A stretch of DNA of 64,000 bases from Marinibacterium profundimaris (GTDB lineage Bacteria; Pseudomonadota; Alphaproteobacteria; Rhodobacterales; Rhodobacteraceae), in the NCBI RefSeq assembly GCF_002210095.1, contig NZ_AQQR01000003.1, positions 496,001 to 560,000 on the forward strand, written 5' to 3'. The notes beneath the pieces are model-generated. The model was given only the letters and a program-made list of their open reading frames with translations. It had not been told where the DNA came from and did not search any database. Made by a program: the position numbers and the translations under genes. Positions within the stretch are counted from its first letter, which is position 1. Every line of letters begins with the position of its first letter. Below are positions 7,802 through 16,689 of the stretch, one piece after another.

Positions 7802-9379
7802 ATGACGATCAGAACGCTATTGCTTGCTTCCGCGGCACTTGCCGGCCTGTCCGGCGCCGCCACGGCCGAGAACGTCCTGAAATGGGGCGCCAACCGCGAT
7901 ATCGGCTCGCTCGATCCCTATTCCTACGGTGACAGCTTCACGATCAACGTGCTGAACCACGTCTACGAGGGGCTGGTCCGCTACAACGAGGACCTGCAGA
8001 TCGAGCCCGCGCTGGCGGAAAGCTGGGAGATTCTCGACGATCAGGTGACCTGGCGCTTCAAGCTGCGCGACGGCGTGACCTTTCACAACGGCAATGCCTT
8101 CACCGCCGAGGATGTCGTGGCCTCGCTGGAACGCGTCAGCCACGAGACTTCGCCGCTGAAGGGCAACCTGCCGGCCTATGTCTCCTCCGAGATGGTCGAT
8201 GACCGGACAGTCGACATCACCCTGAACGGCACCTACCCGCTGCTGCTTAACGACCTGACGAACATTCATATTTTCGACAAGGACTGGATGGTCGAGAACG
8301 GCGCCGAGCTGCCCACCGACATCGGGTCGGGCGTCGAGGGCTATGCCACCTACAACGCCAACGGCACCGGGCCCTTCATCGTGGAAAGCCGCCAACCCGA
8401 TGCCAAGACCGTCTTCGTGGTGAACCCCGACTGGTGGGACGAGCCGCAGCACAACCTCGACCGGATCGAGCTGACACCGGTGACCTCGGCCGCGACCCGC
8501 GTGGCGGCGCTGCTGTCGGGCGAGATCAACTTCACCAATGACGCGCCGGTGCAGGATCTTCCGCGGCTCGAGGCCGCGCCGAATGTCGAAGTGCTGGAGG
8601 GCGTCGACCTGCGCACCGTCATGATCGGCTTTCCGTTCCGCGACACGCTGGTGTCGGGCGAGCCGAACCCGTTCAAGGACAAGGCGGTGCGCGAGGCGCT
8701 TTACAAGGCGATCGACCTCGACCTGATCCACCAGCGCGTGATGCGCGGCAAATCCCGTATCGCGGGCGCGACCGTGGCGCCGCCGATCCCCGGATATGCT
8801 GAGGAACTGGATACACTTCCCGGATACGATCCGGACGCCTCGAAGGCGCTGCTGCAGGAGGCTGGTGTGCCCGAAGGCTTTTCCTTCGAGTTCAATTGTC
8901 TCTCGGACGGGCTGGTGAACGAGGAACAATTCTGCCAGGCGATCGCCTCGATGTGGTCGCGGATCGGGCTGGCCCCGCAGCTGGACGTGGCGCCGCGCGC
9001 GGTGCAGACGCCGAAGCGGACCAATGGCAAGACCGATGTCTACACGCTGGGCTGGGCGACGCTGCCGATGCTCGACGCCTATTCGCCGCTGCTGCAGATC
9101 TTCCATTCCAAGGAAGGCAATTCGGGTGTCTTCAACTGGGGCGGCTGGTCCTACCCGGAGCTGGACGCGCTGATCCAGGAGGCCGGCCAGGAGCTGGACG
9201 TCGAGACGCGGCTGGGGCTGGAAACGCAGGCGCTGCAGATCGTCAAGGACGAGATGCTGATGATCCCGCTGCACCAGCAGCCGATGGCCTGGGCGGTCAC
9301 GGATGACGTGACGGATATGCCGCTTTTCCCCGACAACAAGCCGCGGCTCTGGTTCGCGCAGGTCGGCGGCGAGAGCTGA
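7802..9379 (+). CDS. ABC transporter periplasmic binding protein (SBP_bac_5, peptide/nickel type)
   Basis: A 525-residue exported protein with a signal peptide ending at GAATA (residue ~22), then the DppA/OppA-like start NVLKWGANRDIGSLDPYS. The typical segments LRDGVTFHNGNAFTAEDVV and VREALYKAIDLDLI are present. It captures the substrate for the permeases and ATPases at 9512-15988. SBP_bac_5 proteins bind peptides but also opines, nickel chelates, heme and heterocycles; the downstream amidohydrolases and deaminase suggest a nitrogen-rich small molecule rather than a peptide. The gene is the first of the operon, under the GntR operators. Confidence 0.93.
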   Translation: MTIRTLLLASAALAGLSGAATAENVLKWGANRDIGSLDPYSYGDSFTINVLNHVYEGLVRYNEDLQIEPALAESWEILDDQVTWRFKLRDGVTFHNGNAFTAEDVVASLERVSHETSPLKGNLPAYVSSEMVDDRTVDITLNGTYPLLLNDLTNIHIFDKDWMVENGAELPTDIGSGVEGYATYNANGTGPFIVESRQPDAKTVFVVNPDWWDEPQHNLDRIELTPVTSAATRVAALLSGEINFTNDAPVQDLPRLEAAPNVEVLEGVDLRTVMIGFPFRDTLVSGEPNPFKDKAVREALYKAIDLDLIHQRVMRGKSRIAGATVAPPIPGYAEELDTLPGYDPDASKALLQEAGVPEGFSFEFNCLSDGLVNEEQFCQAIASMWSRIGLAPQLDVAPRAVQTPKRTNGKTDVYTLGWATLPMLDAYSPLLQIFHSKEGNSGVFNWGGWSYPELDALIQEAGQELDVETRLGLETQALQIVKDEMLMIPLHQQPMAWAVTDDVTDMPLFPDNKPRLWFAQVGGES

Positions 9380-9410
9380 GGGTTTCGGATCTCTAACGCG
9401 ATCCGACCCG

Positions 9411-9470
9411 CCGGGGGGCTTCGCCCCCCGGACCCCCCAGAGGTATTTCAGCCAAGAAGAACGAGGGGCG
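9411..9470 (+). repeat. GC-rich hairpin of the Rhodobacterales intergenic type
   Basis: CCGGGGGGC-TTC-GCCCCCCGG (9411-9431) is a perfect 9-bp stem with a 3-base loop, followed by GACCCCCCAGAGGTATTTC. This layout (G/C hairpin, then a run of C and a GGTATTT-like tail) resembles a dispersed element I know from roseobacter genomes. It sits between the binding-protein gene and dppB and may act as a partial terminator or mRNA stabiliser that keeps binding-protein expression above that of the permeases. A weaker stem, TCGGAT/ATCCGA, lies at 9385-9406. Confidence 0.65.
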
Positions 9471-9511
9471 GATCGCTCTGCCCCTGATCCTCGAGCCAGT
9501 TGGAGCCGGAC

Positions 9512-10504
9512 ATGCTCGCCTTTCTGATCAAGCGCTTTGCCAATGCGGCCTTCGTGATGCTCGCGGTGGCGTTGCTGGCCTTCACCATCTTCCGGTTCTT
9601 CGGGGACCCGGTGGAGATGATGGTCAACGAACAGGCCACCCAGGAGGATCGCGCCGAGCTGCGCGAGCGGCTGGGCCTGAACGACGGCTTCGTAACGCAG
9701 TACACGCGGTTCGTGACCAATGCCGTGCAGGGGGATTTCGGGATCTCCTACCGCAACCAGCAGGACGTGATGGTGCTGATCGGCGAACGCTTCCCGGCGA
9801 CCTTCGAGCTGGTGCTGGTGGCGACGATCCTGTCGCTGGTGATCGGAATCCCGCTGGGTGTGATCACCGCCGTCCACCGCGAGAGCCGCATGGCCAATGC
9901 GCTGCAGCTGGGGTCCATCGTGGGGGTGTCGCTGCCGTCCTTCGTGGTGGGGATCATGCTGATCCTGGCGTTTTCGGTCAGCCTGGGCTGGCTGCCGGCC
10001 TTCGGACGGGGCGAGACGGTGGATATCGGCTGGTGGTCGACGGGGCTGCTGACGTCCTCGGGGCGGGCCGCGCTGGTGCTGCCGGCGCTGTCGCTGTCGA
10101 CCTTTCAGATCACGCTGGTCATGCGGCTGGTGCGGGCCGAGATGCTGGAGACGCTGCGCACCGATTACGTGAAATTCGCCCGCGCCCGCGGCGTGCCCGC
10201 CGGCCGGGTGCATTGGGTCCATGCGCTGCGCAATTGCCTGATGCCGGTGATCACGCTCACGGGCATGCAGATCGGCAACCTGATCGCCTTTGCACTGGTG
10301 ACCGAGACGGTGTTCCAGTGGCCCGGCATGGGGCTGCTGTTCATCCAGGCGGTGACCTTCGTCGATATCCCGGTGATGGCCGCCTACCTTATGCTCGTTT
10401 CCTTCATCTTCGTCGCGCTCAACACGATCGTCGATGTCACCTATGCCTGGGTCGATCCGCGCCTGCGCGACGACACCGCCAAAGCCGGAGGGGCCAATGG
10501 CTGA
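9512..10504 (+). CDS. DppB-type ABC permease
   Basis: A 330-residue membrane protein with about six helices and the binding-protein-dependent transport motif region EMLETLRTDYVKFARARG. ATG 9512 (MLAFLIKRF) is chosen because GGAG lies at 9502-9505; an in-frame TTG at 9500 lies upstream of that site. The N-terminal helix followed by GDPVEMM and the R-x-LGL-ND block are typical of DppB/OppB. It pairs with the DppC-type permease, whose gene overlaps it by 8 bases. Confidence 0.92.
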   Translation: MLAFLIKRFANAAFVMLAVALLAFTIFRFFGDPVEMMVNEQATQEDRAELRERLGLNDGFVTQYTRFVTNAVQGDFGISYRNQQDVMVLIGERFPATFELVLVATILSLVIGIPLGVITAVHRESRMANALQLGSIVGVSLPSFVVGIMLILAFSVSLGWLPAFGRGETVDIGWWSTGLLTSSGRAALVLPALSLSTFQITLVMRLVRAEMLETLRTDYVKFARARGVPAGRVHWVHALRNCLMPVITLTGMQIGNLIAFALVTETVFQWPGMGLLFIQAVTFVDIPVMAAYLMLVSFIFVALNTIVDVTYAWVDPRLRDDTAKAGGANG

Positions 10505-11462
10505 GATATCCCACATGACGCAAGAGACACGTCCCGCCAAACCGACCATCCGCACCCGTTGGCAGGCGATGCGAGAGAGCGACCTCTGGTATTCGTTCCT
10601 AAGCCATCCCAGCGCGATCTTTGCCGCCTGCCTGCTGGCGCTGGTGGCGCTGAGTGCGATCCTGGCGCCGGTGATCTCGCCGCAGGATCCCTATGATCTG
10701 GCAGCGCTCGAGCTGTGGAACGCCGAGATCCCGCCGATCTGGAAGGACGGCGGCCAGTGGCCCTACCTGCTGGGCACAGACACGCAAGGCCGGGATATCC
10801 TGTCAGCGATCCTTTACGGCTCGCGGATCTCGCTGATCATCGGTTTCGCCTCGGTTCTCGTGGCGCTGGCCGTGGGGCTGAGCCTGGGTCTCATCGCCGG
10901 GTATTTCGGCGGCTGGGTCGACAACGTGATCATGCGGCTGGGCGACGTGCTGCTGTCGATGCCCTTCATCCTGATCGCCATCCTGATCTCGGCCATGGCC
11001 ACCGCCGCCCTGCCCACGGGGCTGAAGGATGTGCTGGCCGCGCCGATCCTGATCTTCGCCATCGCCGTGCCGTCCTGGGTGCAATATGCGCGGACGGTGC
11101 GGGCCTCGGCCATGGTCGAGCGCAAGAAGGAATACGTGCAGGCCGCGCGCCTGATCCGGGTGAAGCCCTGGCGGATCATGCTGCACCACATCCTGCCCAA
11201 TTGCATGACGCCGATCATGGTGGCCGCGACGCTGAACTTCGGCCTCGCAATCCTGTCCGAGGCGACGCTCTCGTTCCTCGGTGTCGGGATGCCGCCCGAT
11301 CAACCCAGCCTTGGCACCCTGATCCGGATCGGCAACCAGTACCTGTTTTCCGGCCTGTGGTGGATCGTCGTGTTCCCCGCCGTGCAGCTCTGCCTGATCG
11401 TCCTGTCGGTCAACATGATCGGCGACTGGCTCCGTGATGCCCTCAACCCAAAACTGAGATGA
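10497..11462 (+). CDS. DppC-type ABC permease
   Basis: A 321-residue permease of the DppC/OppC type. The long soluble N-terminus is followed by a membrane helix (~residues 35-60), the LLGTDTQGRDILSAILYGSR signature and the cytoplasmic EAA-like loop with YVQAARLIRVKP. Start ATG 10497 (MAEISHM) overlaps the dppB stop; the open frame upstream is inside dppB and is rejected. Its stop overlaps the next gene's start (ATGA). It forms the heterodimeric channel with the preceding permease. Confidence 0.92.
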   Translation: MAEISHMTQETRPAKPTIRTRWQAMRESDLWYSFLSHPSAIFAACLLALVALSAILAPVISPQDPYDLAALELWNAEIPPIWKDGGQWPYLLGTDTQGRDILSAILYGSRISLIIGFASVLVALAVGLSLGLIAGYFGGWVDNVIMRLGDVLLSMPFILIAILISAMATAALPTGLKDVLAAPILIFAIAVPSWVQYARTVRASAMVERKKEYVQAARLIRVKPWRIMLHHILPNCMTPIMVAATLNFGLAILSEATLSFLGVGMPPDQPSLGTLIRIGNQYLFSGLWWIVVFPAVQLCLIVLSVNMIGDWLRDALNPKLR

Positions 11463-12634
11463 TTATGACCATTCTGAAGAACGTCCGCCCGATGGGCGCC
11501 ACCGCCACCGACCTCTACATCGCCGACGGCAAGTTCGCCGACAGCGCCGACGGAGACACCATCGACTGCGGCGGCCGCATCTTGATCCCCGGCCTGGTCG
11601 AGGCGCATACCCATCTCGACAAGTCGCTGCTGGGCCTGCCCTGGTATCGCAACGAGGTCGGGCCGCGCCTGATCGACAAGATCACCAACGAGCGCGAGGT
11701 GAAGGTCTCGCTCGGGCTCGACCCGCAGGTGCAGAGCGAGCGGCAGGCGATCCAGTCGATGGCCTATGGCACGACGCAGATCCGGTCCCACGTGGATGTC
11801 GACACGCATCACGGGCTTGCGGGCATCGAGGGCGTGATGGCCACGCGCGAGAAGCTGAAGGGCTATGTCGACATCGAGATCGTGGCCTTCCCGCAATCCT
11901 CGATGATGCCGCGCCCCGGTACGGTGGAGCTGATGGACGAGGCATTGGCGCTTGGCGCGGATATCGTGGGCGGGATCGACCCCTGCGGGATCGAGCGTGA
12001 CCCCAAGGGCCACCTGGACGCAGTGTTCCGGCTGGCCGAGAAACACGGCAAGCCGATCGACATCCACCTGCACGAGCGCGACGCCATGGGCGGGTTTTCC
12101 ATGGAGGAGATCATCGCGCGGACCATCGCGCACGGGATGCAGGGCAAGGTCACGATCAGCCATGCCTTCTGCCTTGGCGCGCCGGATCGCGACTACGTGG
12201 CCGGGCTGCAGGAGCAGCTGGCCGAGAACCGCATCCACATCGCCACCACCGCCCCGGCCTCGGCCCCCGCGCCGCGCGTCAAGGAACTGGCCGAGCTTGG
12301 CATCCTGACCTGCGGCGGCAATGACGGCATCCGCGACACCTGGGGGCCCTATGGCAACGGCGACATGCTGGAACGCGCCATGTTCATCGGATTGCGCAAC
12401 AACCTGCGCCGCGATGACGAGGTCGAGCTGGCGCTGGATATCTGCACCTATGGCGGCGCCAAGGTGATGGAGACGGAGGGCTACGGGCTGGAGATCGGCT
12501 GCCACGCCGATTGCGTGCTGGTCGAGGGCGAGACGCTGGCCGAGGCCGTCGCCCTGCGCGCCCCGCGCAAGATGGTGATGAAGGCCGGCAAGATCGTGGC
12601 GCAGGACGGCAAGGCCGTGATCAAGGCGCCGTGA
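11459..12634 (+). CDS. Cytosine-deaminase-like amidohydrolase
   Basis: A 391-residue metal-dependent hydrolase of the CodA/AtzC-like branch. Visible ligands are HxH in VEAHTHLDKS, His in DIHLHERD, His in ISHAF and an Asp in the block NDGIRDTWGPYG, which aligns with HDDVFDPWYPLG of CodA. All expected metal ligands are therefore present. It probably deaminates or dealkylates an aromatic N-heterocycle or hydrolyses a cyclic amide, in the cytoplasm. Its start overlaps the dppC stop (ATGA), so it is made together with the importer. ATG 11459 and ATG 11465 are both possible starts. Confidence 0.88.
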   Translation: MIMTILKNVRPMGATATDLYIADGKFADSADGDTIDCGGRILIPGLVEAHTHLDKSLLGLPWYRNEVGPRLIDKITNEREVKVSLGLDPQVQSERQAIQSMAYGTTQIRSHVDVDTHHGLAGIEGVMATREKLKGYVDIEIVAFPQSSMMPRPGTVELMDEALALGADIVGGIDPCGIERDPKGHLDAVFRLAEKHGKPIDIHLHERDAMGGFSMEEIIARTIAHGMQGKVTISHAFCLGAPDRDYVAGLQEQLAENRIHIATTAPASAPAPRVKELAELGILTCGGNDGIRDTWGPYGNGDMLERAMFIGLRNNLRRDDEVELALDICTYGGAKVMETEGYGLEIGCHADCVLVEGETLAEAVALRAPRKMVMKAGKIVAQDGKAVIKAP

Positions 12635-14055
12635 CACGCAAAGCCCTCTCCGCCCGCTGGGTGATCGGCCATGAAAACGGCGCCCATGTGATCTTCGAAA
12701 ACGGCTGCGTCGTGATCGAGGGCACGAAGATCCTGCATGTCGGCCCCGCCTTCGAAGGCGAGGCCGAGCGGATCGACTACGGCGAGGCGATCCTGTCGCC
12801 CGGCTTCATCGACCTCGACGCGCTCTCGGATCTCGACACCACGATCCTGGGCTATGACAACGGCCCGGCGTGGAAGAAGGGCCGCGTCTGGCCGCAAAGC
12901 TACATCGAGCGCGACCCCTACGAGATGTATTCGCCGGACGAGCTGGCCTTTCAGAAGCGCTTTGCCTTCGCGCAGCTGATCCGCAACGGGATCACCACGG
13001 CGCTGCCCATCGCCTCGCTCTTCTACCGGGAATGGGGCGAGACGGTCGCGGAATTCGAGGCGGCAGCACTTGTGGCCGACGAGATGGGCCTGCGCGCCTA
13101 TCTCGGCCCCGCCTATCGCACCGGCGGGCAGGTCACGGACAGCAAGGGCAACATCCGCCCGGTCTATGACGAGGCACGCGGGCTGGAGGGCCTAGAAGAG
13201 GCCGCCGCCTTCGCCCGCCGCATAGACGGCACGGCGCAGGGGCGCCTCCGCGCCATGTTCGCCCCCGACCGGATCGAGACCTGTACCGAGGCACTGCTGC
13301 AGCGCACCCATGCCATCGCCGCCGAGATGGGCGCCCCGGTGCGCCAGCATTCCTGCCAGTCGCCCACCGAGCTGCGGCTGCTCCAGGATCAGCACGGCAC
13401 CACCCCCATCGACTGGCTCGACCGTATCGGCGCCATCGGTCCGAACTGGCTGCTACCCCATGGCACACATGCCTCGGACCGCGATTTCGCGCTGATGGCC
13501 GACCACGGCGCGACGCTGGTGCATTGCCCGCTGGTCTCGGCCCGCCACGGCGGTCTGCTGCGCAGCTTCACCGCCGCCAGCGCGCAGGGTATCAACATCG
13601 GCCTCGGCACCGACACCTGGCCGCCCGACATGATCCTGAATATGCAGGTCGGCATGATGACCGGCCGCATCGCCGAGACGCAATCCGCCCTCACCTGCGC
13701 CATGATGTTCGACGCCGCGACCCTCGGCGGCGCCAAGGCGCTGGACCGTCCCGACCTCGGCCGCCTCGCCCCCGGCGCCTGCGCCGATATCACGGTGATC
13801 GACCTCTCCCGCACGCTGCAGACCACGGACCCAATCCAGACGATCATGACCTCGACCTCGGGCCATGACGTCCGCGATGTCTGGATCGACGGGCGCCGCG
13901 TGATGGCCGACCGCGAGATCCCCGGCTTCAGCGACGCCGATTACACCCGCGCGCAGCAGCAATTCGACGGGCTCATCGCCAAGTACCCCGACCGCACCGC
14001 CGGGCACCCGCCGGTGTCCGAGATCTTCACCCCCAGCTACCGGAGGGCCAAATGA
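12631..14055 (+). CDS. ATZ/TRZ-type amidohydrolase lacking the N-terminal HxH metal motif
   Basis: A 474-residue amidohydrolase-superfamily protein. The GTG start at 12631 overlaps the previous stop (GTGA), and residues before it are shadow sequence. Family features are SPGFID, HSCQSPTEL, LLPHGTHAS, VHCPLVSARHGG and the catalytic-Asp block LGTDTWPPDM, so the fold matches chlorohydrolase/guanine-deaminase relatives. At the usual PGFIDxHxH site the sequence reads SPGFIDLDALSDLD, so both first-strand histidines are missing. This suggests an altered metal site, another chemistry or a regulatory pseudo-enzyme. It lies between the first amidohydrolase and dppD and overlaps both. Confidence 0.85.
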   Translation: MTRKALSARWVIGHENGAHVIFENGCVVIEGTKILHVGPAFEGEAERIDYGEAILSPGFIDLDALSDLDTTILGYDNGPAWKKGRVWPQSYIERDPYEMYSPDELAFQKRFAFAQLIRNGITTALPIASLFYREWGETVAEFEAAALVADEMGLRAYLGPAYRTGGQVTDSKGNIRPVYDEARGLEGLEEAAAFARRIDGTAQGRLRAMFAPDRIETCTEALLQRTHAIAAEMGAPVRQHSCQSPTELRLLQDQHGTTPIDWLDRIGAIGPNWLLPHGTHASDRDFALMADHGATLVHCPLVSARHGGLLRSFTAASAQGINIGLGTDTWPPDMILNMQVGMMTGRIAETQSALTCAMMFDAATLGGAKALDRPDLGRLAPGACADITVIDLSRTLQTTDPIQTIMTSTSGHDVRDVWIDGRRVMADREIPGFSDADYTRAQQQFDGLIAKYPDRTAGHPPVSEIFTPSYRRAK

Positions 14056-15020
14056 CCGACACCGTCCTGGACGTCCGCAACCTGCGCGTCGAATTCCCCA
14101 CCCGGCGCGGCGTGCTGACCGCCGTCGATGACATCTCGCTGACCATCGGCAAGGGCGAAATCCTTGGCGTCGTGGGCGAATCCGGCGCCGGCAAGTCGAT
14201 GACCGGCATGGCCATCCTCGGCCTGCTGGAACCGCCCGGCCGCATCGCCTCTGGCGAAATCCGCCTCTCCGGCGACCGCATCGACACCCTCACCGAGCAC
14301 CAGATGCAGAGCGTCCGAGGCCGCCGCATCGGCGCGATCTTCCAGGACCCGCTGACCTCTCTCAACCCGCTCTTCAAGGTCGGCGACCAGCTGGTCGAGA
14401 CCATCCGCCTGCATTCCACCCTCACCCGCACCCAGGCCCGCACCCGCGCGCTCGACCTGATGCGCGAGGTCGGCATTCCGGCGGTCGAGGAACGCATCGA
14501 CAATTACCCGCACCAGTTCTCGGGCGGCATGCGCCAGCGCATCGTCATCGCGCTGGCGCTCTGCGCCGAACCGGAACTCATCATCGCGGACGAGCCCACA
14601 ACCGCGCTTGACGTGTCGATCCAGGCGCAGATCACCGCGCTGCTGAAGCGCCTTTGCCGCGACCGGGGCACCGCCGTGATGCTGGTGACCCACGACATGG
14701 GCGTGATCGCCGAAACCGCCGACCGCGTCGCGGTGATGTATGCCGGCCGCCTGGCCGAGCTGGGCAACGTCGAGGATGTCGTCCGCCGCCCGCAGCACCC
14801 CTATACCGCGGGGCTGATGGGCTCGATCCCCAGCCTGCGCAAGGACATGCACGAGCTGCAGATGATCCCCGGATCCATGCCCCGTCTCGGCGCGATCCCC
14901 TCGGGCTGCGCCTTCAACCCGCGCTGCCCGCAGGCCGGTCCGAAATGCCGCCGCGACATCCCCCGCTCCGACGGCCCCGGCGCCGCATGCTGGCTGGCCC
15001 TGACAGGAGAGACCGCATGA
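14052..15020 (+). CDS. DppD-type ABC ATPase
   Basis: A 322-residue peptide-type transporter ATPase with Walker A GESGAGKS (~residues 40-47), signature SGGMRQR, Walker B LIIADEPTTALD and the C-terminal oligopeptide-transporter cysteine region (CAFNPRCPQAGPKC) found in DppD/OppD. Its start overlaps the preceding amidohydrolase stop (ATGA), and its own stop overlaps dppF in the same way. It energises the permease pair encoded at 9512-11462. The two hydrolase genes inserted between the permeases and the ATPases tie transport and catabolism in one transcript. Confidence 0.94.
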   Translation: MTDTVLDVRNLRVEFPTRRGVLTAVDDISLTIGKGEILGVVGESGAGKSMTGMAILGLLEPPGRIASGEIRLSGDRIDTLTEHQMQSVRGRRIGAIFQDPLTSLNPLFKVGDQLVETIRLHSTLTRTQARTRALDLMREVGIPAVEERIDNYPHQFSGGMRQRIVIALALCAEPELIIADEPTTALDVSIQAQITALLKRLCRDRGTAVMLVTHDMGVIAETADRVAVMYAGRLAELGNVEDVVRRPQHPYTAGLMGSIPSLRKDMHELQMIPGSMPRLGAIPSGCAFNPRCPQAGPKCRRDIPRSDGPGAACWLALTGETA

Positions 15021-15988
15021 CCCGACCGATCCTTGAAGTGGATGCGCTGGAACGGCGCTTTGACGTCTCCGCCCCCTGGCTGAACCGAGTGCTGGAGCGC
15101 AAGCCGCGCCGCACGCTGCGTGCCGTCGATGGCGTGGATTTCGACATCATGCCCGGCCAGACCCTTGCACTGGTGGGGGAATCCGGCTGCGGCAAGTCGA
15201 CCATCGCCAAGCTGGTCACCGGGCTGCACGCACCTTCAGGCGGCAAGATCCGGTTCAACGGCGATCCCGAGAAGATGCAGATGATCTTCCAGGATCCCTT
15301 TGCCTCGCTCAACCCGCGCTGGCGGGTGGGCCGGATCGTGGCCGAGCCTTTGCGCACCCTGCACCCCGAAACGCCCGACGCTCAGGTCACCGCGCGGGTC
15401 GAAGAGCTGTTGCGCACCGTGGGCCTGTCGGGCGCCGATGCCGCGAAGTTCCCGCATGAATTCTCAGGCGGTCAGCGGCAGCGGATCTCGATCGCTCGCG
15501 CACTGGCTGGCGAGCCGGAATTCCTGGTCTGTGACGAGCCGACCTCGGCGCTCGATGTCTCGGTCCAGGCGCAGGTGCTGAACCTGATGAAGAAGCTCCA
15601 GCGCGAGATGGGGCTAACCTATCTGTTCATCAGCCACGACCTGTCAGTGGTGCGTCACATGGCCGATGTGATCGCGGTGATGTACCTGGGCCGCATTGTC
15701 GAGATCCAGCCGACAGGCGACCTCTTTGCCAACCCGCTGCATCCCTATACGCGGATGCTGCTCGACACGATCCCGGACCTTGAAAGCCCAAAGCGCGACC
15801 GCGCGCCGATGGGCGGGGAAGTCCCCTCGCCCGTGTCGCCGCCCTCGGGCTGTTCGTTCCATCCCCGCTGCCCCCTGGCCTTCGACCGGTGCAAGCGGGA
15901 GCGGCCGCAGCGCGAGGTCCACGTTCACGACCGCCGTGTCGCCTGTTTCGCCGCCGCGGAAGACCGGCAGGAGAGCGCCCATGTATGA
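15017..15988 (+). CDS. DppF-type ABC ATPase
   Basis: A 323-residue ATPase paired with the preceding DppD. Start ATG 15017 (MTRPILEVD) overlaps the dppD stop; the longer upstream frame is a shadow of dppD. Motifs: Walker A GESGCGKST, Q-loop MIFQDPFASLNPRW, signature SGGQRQRISIARAL, Walker B CDEPTSALD and the terminal CSFHPRCPLAFDRC block. The stop lies 8 bases inside the following deaminase gene, so translation is coupled. Confidence 0.94.
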   Translation: MTRPILEVDALERRFDVSAPWLNRVLERKPRRTLRAVDGVDFDIMPGQTLALVGESGCGKSTIAKLVTGLHAPSGGKIRFNGDPEKMQMIFQDPFASLNPRWRVGRIVAEPLRTLHPETPDAQVTARVEELLRTVGLSGADAAKFPHEFSGGQRQRISIARALAGEPEFLVCDEPTSALDVSVQAQVLNLMKKLQREMGLTYLFISHDLSVVRHMADVIAVMYLGRIVEIQPTGDLFANPLHPYTRMLLDTIPDLESPKRDRAPMGGEVPSPVSPPSGCSFHPRCPLAFDRCKRERPQREVHVHDRRVACFAAAEDRQESAHV

Positions 15989-16478
15989 CGAAAGCTTCAT
16001 GGCCCGCGCCATCGAAATTTCGGCCGAGGCGCTGGAGACACCGGGCACCGAACCCTTCGGCGCCGTCGTGGTGAAGGACGGCCGCATCGTCGGCGAAGGC
16101 ATCAACCGCTCGGTCCTGAACCACGATCCCACCAGCCATGGCGAGACCGAGGCGATCCGCGACGCCTGCCGCAACCTCGGCACTGTCGACCTGCGCGGCG
16201 CGGCGCTTTATTCCAGCTGCGAGCCCTGCCCGCTTTGCGTCGCGGCGATGCTGATCGCCGGGGTGTCGGAGCTGTATTACGCCGCCGACATGGCCCAGGC
16301 CGGCGCGGCCCTGGGCGATCTGCCCGAGGCCGCCCGCTTCCCGATCGACGTGGATCACATGCTGTCGCAATGCGGCCTGCCCGCCCCCGCGCGCAAGATG
16401 ACCAGCGCGCAGCATCGATCGGCCCCGGCGGCAGAAATTCTGCATCGCTGGGCCGCAAAGGCGCGCGAGCGGGGCTGA
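15981..16478 (+). CDS. CMP/dCMP-deaminase-fold enzyme (guanine/nucleobase deaminase-like)
   Basis: A 165-residue zinc deaminase starting at ATG 15981, inside the end of dppF. The zinc site is complete: His53 and the catalytic Glu55 in SHGETEAIRDAC, then Cys83 and Cys86 in SSCEPCPLC. The motif is HGE where most relatives have HAE. Length and the C-terminal tail are closer to guanine deaminase/TadA-like enzymes than to cytidine deaminase, so a free base or small heterocyclic amine is the likely substrate. It is the last gene of the overlapping transporter operon. A tRNA role as TadA is unlikely given this context. Confidence 0.85.
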   Translation: MYDESFMARAIEISAEALETPGTEPFGAVVVKDGRIVGEGINRSVLNHDPTSHGETEAIRDACRNLGTVDLRGAALYSSCEPCPLCVAAMLIAGVSELYYAADMAQAGAALGDLPEAARFPIDVDHMLSQCGLPAPARKMTSAQHRSAPAAEILHRWAAKARERG

Positions 16479-16689
16479 GGCAAACGGCCAAATCCCGGGC
16501 ATCCTGCGCGGAATGGGGCACCCGGTGGGACAAGCGCCGGGCGCGGCGACCGCAAGCGCCGGAAAAGCTGTCGGGGCTCAGTCGCAGCGGCTAGTTTTCT
16601 CTTGAAGTCCGGGGTCTTGCCCCCCCGCCGGAGATCCGCCCCCGGTCGGGGTGCGGCGCGCCCGGCCACCCAATCTCAAGGATCCGCCC

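Noticed and set aside
7817-10555. A 912-codon minus-strand frame across the receptor and dppB
   Set aside because: It is a shadow of well-supported plus-strand ABC genes, with His/Arg/Gln-rich low-complexity product.
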